Source: Maritalea sp047634455 (GTDB lineage: Bacteria; Pseudomonadota; Alphaproteobacteria; Rhizobiales; Devosiaceae). From it: 5,159 nucleotides of DNA. Location: positions 1 through 5,159 of the forward strand of contig NZ_JBLIAI010000103.1 of assembly GCF_047634455.1 (NCBI RefSeq), written 5' to 3'. The notes under the pieces are model-generated. The model searched no databases, was not told the DNA's origin, and saw only the letters and a program-made list of their open reading frames with translations. Within the stretch, counting starts at the first letter, position 1. Every line of letters starts with the position of its first letter. The position numbers were made by a program, and so were the translations under genes. Positions 1 through 4,444 of this stretch are shown piece by piece.

Positions 1-337
1 CGCGCTCCATCGTGAACACCCGTTTGCACAGTTTTGCCAGCAAAGCAGTGCCATAGCCGCTTCCTGTGCCTATTTCCAATACCTTGTTTGGCGTATCCGC
101 TAAATCCAGGGCGTCGAGGAGTTTTGCCAGTTTAATCGGCGAAATCATAGATTGGTGATGATCCAGCGGAATCGAAACATCTCGATATGCGTGTTCCAAA
201 TATTCAGCGGGAACAAACTTCTCGCGTGGAATACTCTCCAAAGCCTTGAGTATATGCGCATGCATGATACCAGCCTGCCGCGCCTGAAGAACCAGCGAAG
301 CGCGGGCCCAGTCTAGGTTTTGCTCTGGCTCACTCAT
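1..337 (-). CDS. pcm: Protein-L-isoaspartate O-methyltransferase family protein (5' part, runs off window)
   Basis: The gene begins with ATG at 337 and stays open to the window edge, giving 112 codons of the N-terminal half; the C-terminus is outside. Pcm uses S-adenosylmethionine to methylate L-isoaspartyl residues in damaged cytoplasmic proteins, starting their repair. Visible landmarks are IPREKFVP (residues 36-43), typical of the family N-terminus, and the SAM-binding motif I VLEIGTGSGYGTALLA (86-101) followed by the acidic end of strand 2 (MER, 110-112). It starts 7 bases after the surE stop, and a surE-pcm pair is common in proteobacteria. A short Shine-Dalgarno AGAGG (346-342) overlaps the surE stop and sits 4 bases before the ATG, suggesting coupled translation. 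Oddity: the canonical Q-T-I-S-x-P motif reads Q-S-M-I-S-P (62-67), so Ile occupies the usual Ser position. It could be a Pcm-like paralogue with altered activity. Family assignment is firm; exact activity is not. Confidence 0.88.
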   Translation of the reverse strand, partial: MSEPEQNLDWARASLVLQARQAGIMHAHILKALESIPREKFVPAEYLEHAYRDVSIPLDHHQSMISPIKLAKLLDALDLADTPNKVLEIGTGSGYGTALLAKLCKRVFTMER

Positions 338-344
338 AATGCCT

Positions 345-1121
345 CTAATCGGTTAGAGATAGTTTTCCTTTGAGCGCATTGATTGCTTCAAAATCGGATT
401 GTTGCAGCTTCATGGGTGTTACTGTAACAGCGTTGTGCTCTAATAAACGCACACAATCAGCAGCAGCATCCAATGGCGTTGGTGTTTTTAGTATCGTGAC
501 AAAGAAATGCCCGTCATTGTCGCTTGGATAATATTCGAAAGCGGACTTCGAGAACCGCTGATGCGGGACCAATTCAATTCCGGAAACATCTACCGCTGCG
601 CATCTGGGGAAATTGACGTTATAATAGATATCGTGGTCTGCATGATTTTCTATAATTGTCTTGATTGCGGCAGCGCCAAAGCGCTGAGAACACTCCCACT
701 CGATCAGATGTTCATCACTGAAATCCATGCTTTGGCTCAGTGCAATACCAAGCGCACCCTGTAGCGCCCCCTCGCGGGCCCCCGCAGCTGTGCCTGAACA
801 ATGCACGATATCTGCGATGTTTTGACCTCTATTGATGCCGGACAGCACCACATCCGCGGGGCGGTCTCTCAGCACATGCGTCATGCCAATCGCAACGCAG
901 TCCGCTGGCGTACCCTCAATAGCAAAGACCTGCTTATCGCGCTGATCCAAAGACAGTTCTGTGCCCAATGTAAACTTATGCCCGACACCGCTCTGGTTGC
1001 CCGCCGGGGCAACAACCCACACATCATCGGACAATTCACGGGCGATTTTCTCTAATAGTTTTATACCGGGCGCATCTACACCGTCATCATTTGTGACAAG
1101 GATGCGCAATTGATCCGCCAT
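345..1121 (-). CDS. surE: 5'/3'-nucleotidase SurE
   Basis: This 258-residue protein has the usual length of the SurE acid phosphatase family, cytoplasmic metal-dependent enzymes that remove phosphate from nucleoside 5'- and 3'-monophosphates. The N-terminus carries the metal-binding NDDG motif (residues 11-14) in RILVTNDDGVDAPGI. Ser44 in NQSGVGHKFT and Asn97 in SGINRGQN fit the other two metal ligands. The conserved SGTAAGAREGA stretch (109-119) and NVNFP (168-172) follow as expected. The start is ATG at 1121, whose first base directly follows the serS TAG stop (TAGATG, no gap). No clear Shine-Dalgarno precedes it, so translation probably depends on ribosomes finishing serS. The stop TAG (347-345) overlaps the pcm ribosome binding site. 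All key residues look intact, with no sign of truncation. Confidence 0.97.
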   Translation of the reverse strand: MADQLRILVTNDDGVDAPGIKLLEKIARELSDDVWVVAPAGNQSGVGHKFTLGTELSLDQRDKQVFAIEGTPADCVAIGMTHVLRDRPADVVLSGINRGQNIADIVHCSGTAAGAREGALQGALGIALSQSMDFSDEHLIEWECSQRFGAAAIKTIIENHADHDIYYNVNFPRCAAVDVSGIELVPHQRFSKSAFEYYPSDNDGHFFVTILKTPTPLDAAADCVRLLEHNAVTVTPMKLQQSDFEAINALKGKLSLTD

Positions 1122-2402
1122 CTATTTGGCCGCTGAGATTTCAGATAGACCACCCATATAAGGTTGCAGCACGCTTGGAATGGCAATTGAGCCATCTTCT
1201 TGCTGATAGTTTTCCATAACAGCGATCAAAGCACGGCCTGTCGCCACGCCCGAACCGTTGAGCGTGTGCACATATTGCGGCTTGCCATTTTCATCCCGGT
1301 AACGCGCATCCATGCGTCGGGCTTGATAGTCACCGGCAACTGACACAGAAGAAATCTCTCGATAAGCGTCCTGCCCTGGCAACCAAGCTTCTATATCAAA
1401 GGTGCGCATCATTGTTGCGCCCATATCACCAGCACAAAGTCGCATCACCCGATAAGGAATATCTAAGCCTTTCATCACAGCTTCAGCACAACCGAGCATG
1501 CGCTCGTGTTCTTGAAGTGACTTGTCTGGTGCGGTGACCGCCACCATTTCAACTTTGTAGAATTGGTGCTGACGCAGCATGCCGCGTGTATCACGGCCCG
1601 CAGAACCAGCCTCAGACCTAAAACACGGCGTCAAGGATGTGAAGCGAAGCGGCAACTCCTCGTGACTGAGCATGCTTTCGCGCACAAGGTTGGTCAAAGA
1701 GACTTCAGAGGTTGGGATCAACCAACGATCATCTGTTGTCTGAAAAGCATCTTCTGAGAACTTTGGAAGTTGCCCCGTACCGAATAAGGCTTCAGAACGC
1801 ACCAAAAGTGGCGCAATGACTTCAGTAAACCCGTGTTCACTGGTGTGCAAATCCAGCATATATTGACCAAGTGCGCGCTCTAGGCGAGCAATTTGGTTTT
1901 TTAAGACCACGAAACGTGAGCCTGCGATTTTGGCAGCGATTTCGAAATCCATCTGCCCCAACTGTTCGCCGAGCTCATAGTGTTCTTTGGGTTTGAAGCT
2001 GTAATGACGTGGCTCAGAGAAACGGCTTTTTTCGACATTGTCGCTCTCGTCGGCACCTTCTGGCACGTCTTCAAGCAATAAGTTGGGCAGCCCCGCTAAA
2101 AGATCGTTCAGTTCAGCCGTTTGCGCGCGTTCGGTCTCCTCACCCAGCTGCACCTTAGATTTTAAGTCTGCCACTTGTGAAAGCAAAGCTTGCGCTTTTT
2201 GTTCGTCGCCTTGAGCTTTTGCCTGTCCAATTTGCTTGGACGAAGCATTGCGTGTTTCTTGCCACTCATTCAACTGTTGAACGGTTGCTTTACGTGCATC
2301 GTCAAGCGCCAGTATTTGGGCGGATTGAGGCTCCGCCCCGCGTCGTTTTAGACTTGCGTCGAATGCTTCGGGGTTAGCTCTAATCCATTTTACGTCAAAC
2401 AT
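1122..2402 (-). CDS. serS: Seryl-tRNA synthetase
   Basis: This class II aminoacyl-tRNA synthetase of 426 residues (normal bacterial length) attaches serine to tRNA-Ser and to tRNA-Sec where present. An N-terminal helical coiled-coil arm, rich in Gln, Lys, Ala and Glu (about residues 28-100), would contact the long variable arm of the tRNA. The catalytic domain has motif 1 with its proline near VIAPLL (195-200), the TSE serine-binding loop (231-233), motif 2 starting FRSEAGSAGRDTRG (261-274), and motif 3 with GSGVATGRALIAVMENY (383-399), where Arg390 is the conserved ATP-contacting arginine. The ATG at 2402 has GGAG (2412-2409) six bases upstream. It lies 59 bases after tatC and ends flush against the surE start. 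Oddity: REISSVSVAGDYQARR (348-363) carries Val353 and Val355 where many bacterial enzymes, including E. coli, have Cys and Asn. Identity is secure. Confidence 0.98.
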   Translation of the reverse strand: MFDVKWIRANPEAFDASLKRRGAEPQSAQILALDDARKATVQQLNEWQETRNASSKQIGQAKAQGDEQKAQALLSQVADLKSKVQLGEETERAQTAELNDLLAGLPNLLLEDVPEGADESDNVEKSRFSEPRHYSFKPKEHYELGEQLGQMDFEIAAKIAGSRFVVLKNQIARLERALGQYMLDLHTSEHGFTEVIAPLLVRSEALFGTGQLPKFSEDAFQTTDDRWLIPTSEVSLTNLVRESMLSHEELPLRFTSLTPCFRSEAGSAGRDTRGMLRQHQFYKVEMVAVTAPDKSLQEHERMLGCAEAVMKGLDIPYRVMRLCAGDMGATMMRTFDIEAWLPGQDAYREISSVSVAGDYQARRMDARYRDENGKPQYVHTLNGSGVATGRALIAVMENYQQEDGSIAIPSVLQPYMGGLSEISAAK

Positions 2403-2435
2403 GTTTTGCTCCGGCTGTTGCCGTTTAATTTCGTG

Positions 2436-2457
2436 ATCAATATGTACATTTGTTGAT
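2436..2457. repeat. Imperfect dyad in the tatC-serS gap
   Basis: The 59-base gap between tatC and serS (2403-2461) is AT-rich at its tatC-proximal end. It contains arms ATCAA (2436-2440) and TTGAT (2453-2457) flanking the perfect 8-base palindrome ATGTACAT (2442-2449), which lies one base off centre. As RNA this would be a weak hairpin without a U-tract, so it is not a convincing terminator. It could be a protein-binding dyad or chance. The only other recognisable element in the gap is the serS Shine-Dalgarno GGAG at 2412-2409. Confidence 0.3.
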
Positions 2458-2461
2458 AGTC

Positions 2462-3286
2462 TTAAATTTCCGACGATGCATCTTTTTCGGCCTCAGCTTG
2501 ACGCTTTGCACGCGAGCGCTCAACAAGTCGAACAGCAAGGATGGAAATCTCGTATAAAAGGAAGACAGGCACCGCAAGACCAATCTGTGTCATTGGATCA
2601 GGTGGTGTCAGAAATGCCGCGACGGCCAATATCGCCACGATTGCATATTTGCGCCATGACTTAAGATTGTCTGCGGTAATCAATTCCGCGCGCGCCAGCA
2701 ATGTCAAAATGACCGGCAGTTGAAAGCACAAACCAAATGCCAGTAACAATGTCATTGTAAGCGAAAGATATTCGCTCACCCTCGTCATCATCTGAATAGA
2801 TGCCTGGCCGGTACCACCTTGTTCAAAAGACAGGAAGAAACGCATGGCCAACGGCATCACACCGAAATAGACGAGCGAAGCGCCCAGTATGAACAATACC
2901 GGTGTGGCTATTAGGTAAGGAATAAATGCCGCACGCTCACGCTTATAGAGCCCTGGTGCCACAAACATGTAGACTTGGCTGGCAAGTATTGGAAAAGCGA
3001 GGAAAATAGCGCCAAATAGCGCAACCTTCAACTCCGTAAAGAACGCTTCTTGAGGAGCCGTGTAGATCAAACTCACGTCTTCCACTGCGCCGCCAACGGC
3101 TTGGACAAAGGGTCCTAGCAGGATGGTGTAAATCTCGCCCGCCAAGAAAAAACATACGACGAATAGCACCGCGATTGCGGAAAACGAATAGATCAGGCGT
3201 GTTCGCAGTTCGATCAAATGCTCCATCAGCGGTGCTTCGCTTTGGGTCACCTCATCACTTGTTTTCTCAAGCTCTTTGCTCATCAT
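2462..3286 (-). CDS. tatC: Sec-independent (twin-arginine) translocase subunit TatC
   Basis: TatC is the polytopic inner-membrane core of the Tat translocase and, with TatB, recognises the twin-arginine signal peptide of folded substrates. The 274-residue protein shows the family layout of six hydrophobic segments, roughly residues 31-50, 87-110, 122-145, 173-197, 213-227 and 233-253. Signature elements are HLIELRTR (23-30) before the first helix; MFVAPGLYKRER (107-118), in which Phe108 and Glu117 match the signal-peptide-binding Phe94 and Glu103 of E. coli TatC; and LTPPDPMTQ (226-234). The C-terminus is a short charged cytoplasmic tail. The gene overlaps tatB by four bases (ATGA, 3286-3283). 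Two adjacent ATGs (3286 and 3283) follow AAAGGGG (3297-3291), four and seven bases away respectively. The second gives the more usual spacing and a 273-residue protein, so the start is uncertain by one codon. All key residues appear intact. Confidence 0.97.
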   Translation of the reverse strand: MMSKELEKTSDEVTQSEAPLMEHLIELRTRLIYSFSAIAVLFVVCFFLAGEIYTILLGPFVQAVGGAVEDVSLIYTAPQEAFFTELKVALFGAIFLAFPILASQVYMFVAPGLYKRERAAFIPYLIATPVLFILGASLVYFGVMPLAMRFFLSFEQGGTGQASIQMMTRVSEYLSLTMTLLLAFGLCFQLPVILTLLARAELITADNLKSWRKYAIVAILAVAAFLTPPDPMTQIGLAVPVFLLYEISILAVRLVERSRAKRQAEAEKDASSEI

Positions 3287-4107
3287 GCGTCCCCTTTAGG
3301 GGTGGCAACGTCTTTGGCAGGCGCGCGTTGCAGCTTAGCTGCGGTTTTTGCCGGAATACCGCGTTTATTCGCCACGGCGGTAATTGGTTTAATTTCTTTT
3401 TCGGCTGCGGGTTTTTTAGCCGGCGCTTTGCGGGCAGAAGTTGGTTTTGCTGCAGTTGGTTTTGCTGCAGTTGTTTTGGCGGCTGCTGTTTTCCGCGTGG
3501 CGGCTGTTTTCGCCGCAGTCGTTTTGGCGGCTGTTTTCGCAGCAACTCGTTTAGCTGGCGTTTTTTTGGCGGGCGCTTTTTTAACAGATGTCGACTTTGC
3601 AGCACCGGCGGTTTTCGAACTCGACCGTTTTTTCGCCGGCGGTTTTTTGTCAGGTGTTGCGTTTTCTGCGTCGGCTTTGGCTGCAGCATCCGCTTGGGCG
3701 CGGGTAATAGCGGCCTTCATACTTGAGGCTGCAGCTGCGGGATCGGGAGCTGGCAATGGCGGCAGACCTGCAGATTCGCGAATTTCATTCGCGACGCTTT
3801 CTTGCCCCTCGACCTTTGGCTTAATAATACCGCTGGGTTCAACACCATCCTTGCCAATTGTGTTGAATTGGTTGGTAAGCTCTTCGTGGGTCGCTTCAAG
3901 CGGTTTTGTAATGGAGTTCTTGATGTCTTTGATTTCATCCAAAGCGGCAACTTTACTGATTTCCGATTTGAACTCATTCCCCATGCGACGCACAGTGCCG
4001 AACACGCGGCCCAATTGACGCAACATGGCGGGCAGGTCTTTAGGACCGACCACAATCAATGCGATCGCCGCAATGATCAGCATTTCGCTCCAGCCGATAT
4101 TTAACAT
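3283..4107 (-). CDS. tatB: Twin-arginine translocase subunit TatB with long H1-like basic tail
   Basis: TatB is a single-span inner-membrane protein that pairs with TatC in the signal-receptor complex. The N-terminus MLNIGWSEMLIIAAIALIVV (1-20) is followed by GPKDLP (21-26) and an amphipathic helix (about 27-60), the standard TatB layout. The ATG at 4107 is preferred over the in-frame TTG at 4110 because AGGA (4118-4115) is 7 bases upstream and because it puts the conserved glutamate at position 8, as in E. coli TatB. At 274 residues it is much longer than E. coli TatB (171). The excess is mainly a C-terminal tail: residues 154-237 hold 26 Lys/Arg and a single acidic residue among Ala, Pro and Thr, with repeats such as APAKK and AAKPT, resembling a histone H1 tail. 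The tail should lie on the cytoplasmic side. The gene follows tatA by 65 bases and overlaps tatC by four. TatA/TatB distinction rests on Glu8, length and gene order. Confidence 0.94.
   Translation of the reverse strand: MLNIGWSEMLIIAAIALIVVGPKDLPAMLRQLGRVFGTVRRMGNEFKSEISKVAALDEIKDIKNSITKPLEATHEELTNQFNTIGKDGVEPSGIIKPKVEGQESVANEIRESAGLPPLPAPDPAAAASSMKAAITRAQADAAAKADAENATPDKKPPAKKRSSSKTAGAAKSTSVKKAPAKKTPAKRVAAKTAAKTTAAKTAATRKTAAAKTTAAKPTAAKPTSARKAPAKKPAAEKEIKPITAVANKRGIPAKTAAKLQRAPAKDVATPKGDA
3291..3297 (-). promoter_or_regulatory. tatC ribosome binding site inside tatB
   Basis: AAAGGGG on the minus strand lies within the last codons of tatB. It is 4 bases from the ATG at 3286 and 7 bases from the ATG at 3283. 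It supports tatC initiation coupled to tatB termination and leaves a one-codon choice of start. Confidence 0.65.
3397..3648 (-). repeat. Low-complexity K/A/P/T repeat region encoding the TatB tail
   Basis: These bases encode TatB residues 154-237, a run of irregular 4-6 residue units built from AAK, PAKK and KT. The lysine codons give T-runs and the alanine codons give GC-rich stretches on the plus strand. This leaves two other frames open on both strands for several hundred bases, which explains the long spurious antisense frames here. Degenerate units suggest growth by slippage or unequal recombination within the gene. Confidence 0.85.
3441..3470. repeat. Perfect tandem 15-bp direct repeat within tatB
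   Basis: Two exact copies of TTGGTTTTGCTGCAG (plus strand) lie head to tail at 3441-3455 and 3456-3470 and are in frame, encoding consecutive AAKPT units in TatB. A partly matching third stretch (TTGTTTTGGCGGC) begins at 3471. A separate exact 15-base repeat, GGCGGCTGTTTTCGC, occurs at 3499-3513 and 3526-3540, a 27-base period. All periods are multiples of three, so copy changes would keep the frame. Confidence 0.9.
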
Positions 4108-4112
4108 CAAGG

Positions 4113-4120
4113 CTTCCTTA
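4113..4120 (-). promoter_or_regulatory. tatB ribosome binding site
   Basis: TAAGGAAG on the minus strand places AGGA 7 bases before the ATG at 4107 and only 4 bases before the alternative TTG at 4110, which favours the ATG. The rest of the 65-base tatA-tatB gap (4108-4172) holds only a weak imperfect hairpin and no clear promoter. Confidence 0.7.
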
Positions 4121-4172
4121 GCTTGTCAAAACACCCAATGAACCACTGGGTAAAACGCCCATCCAATTAGGA

Positions 4173-4367
4173 TTAGCTTTTGTCTTTTTCAGCTTCTTCT
4201 TTTTTGACGTCGATTTCGGCAACCTGCTTCTCATCGTCCGTCATTCCTTTGCGGAATGCTTTGATGCCAGATGCAACTTCGCCCATCATACCGGCTATCT
4301 TGCCGCGACCAAATAGCAATAGCGCAGCGACTGCTATGATCAAAATTCCCCAAGGACCTGGATTCAT
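4173..4367 (-). CDS. tatA: Twin-arginine translocase subunit TatA
   Basis: TatA is the small inner-membrane subunit that polymerises to form the protein-conducting element of the Tat system after TatBC binds a substrate. The 64-residue product begins MNPGPWGILIIAVAALLL, a single membrane helix (about residues 5-18). Then come the hinge FGRGKI (19-24, a form I associate with alphaproteobacterial TatA), an amphipathic helix through about residue 43 (MMGEVASGIKAFRKGM), and a highly charged, Lys/Glu-rich C-terminus. ATG at 4367 is chosen over a non-ATG extension beginning with TTG at 4424, because GAGGAG (4381-4376) lies 8 bases upstream and the shorter form has the normal TatA N-terminus. It is the first of three adjacent tat genes, 63 bases downstream of an ABC ATPase gene with a candidate promoter and hairpin between. 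Slightly shorter than E. coli TatA (89 residues) but complete. Confidence 0.95.
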   Translation of the reverse strand: MNPGPWGILIIAVAALLLFGRGKIAGMMGEVASGIKAFRKGMTDDEKQVAEIDVKKEEAEKDKS

Positions 4368-4375
4368 GGTTTTTA

Positions 4376-4381
4376 CTCCTC
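4376..4381 (-). promoter_or_regulatory. tatA ribosome binding site
   Basis: GAGGAG on the minus strand, 8 bases before the ATG at 4367, is one of the strongest Shine-Dalgarno matches in the window. It fixes the tatA start against the longer reading from TTG at 4424. Confidence 0.8.
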
Positions 4382-4385
4382 TTGA

Positions 4386-4404
4386 TCGCGCGTTTGTCGC
4401 GCGA
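4386..4404 (-). other. Perfect 7-bp hairpin in the tatA leader
   Basis: The minus strand reads TCGCGCG, loop ACAAA, CGCGCGA, a perfect GC-rich inverted repeat. In the direction of transcription it is preceded, not followed, by a run of six T, so it does not look like an intrinsic terminator for the upstream ABC gene. It ends four bases before the tatA Shine-Dalgarno. It could stabilise the 5' end of a tat transcript or tune initiation; function is inferred only. Confidence 0.5.
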
Positions 4405-4415
4405 AAAAACTTGTC

Positions 4416-4444
4416 GTTATTCAAATAAGTTCAAATCGTGTCAA
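4416..4444 (-). promoter_or_regulatory. Candidate sigma70-type promoter for tatA
   Basis: On the minus strand a perfect TTGACA (4444-4439) is separated by 17 bases from AATAAC (4421-4416), which matches four of six positions of TATAAT. A start near G4410 would give a leader of about 43 bases that opens with a T-run and the hairpin at 4404-4386. The -35 element overlaps the last codons of the ABC ATPase gene. The match is suggestive but was found by eye. Confidence 0.4.

Noticed and set aside
507..1055. Two plus-strand open frames opposite surE (507-764 and 801-1055)
   Set aside because: They lie wholly antisense to an intact surE, have no recognisable motifs, and look like chance open frames.
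3267..3689. Minus-strand 140-codon Lys/Gln/Pro-rich frame inside tatB
   Set aside because: It is an alternative frame of the TatB tail with only repeat-derived composition. tatB itself accounts for the region.
3175..3726. Plus-strand 183-codon frame rich in Cys, Phe, Arg and Gly
   Set aside because: Another frame of the same low-complexity repeat, overlapping both tatB and tatC. Its Cys/Phe/Gly composition follows from GC-rich units and T-runs rather than a metal-binding protein.
3218..4018. Long plus-strand open frame of 266 codons opposite tatB
   Set aside because: It is the antisense shadow of the K/A-rich TatB tail: AAA and GCN codons read backwards rarely give stops. Its product is an Ala/Val/Phe repeat with no recognisable family, and the minus-strand TatB reading has clear motifs and a ribosome site.
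4134..4150. Small inverted repeat in the tatA-tatB gap (CCCA...TGGG)
   Set aside because: Only four outer pairs, one mismatch and two inner pairs with a three-base loop, and no T-run after it on the minus strand. Too weak to call a terminator.
4368..4424. N-terminal extension of TatA beginning at TTG 4424
   Set aside because: It would add 19 charged residues before the TatA membrane helix and ignore the strong GAGGAG site before the ATG at 4367.
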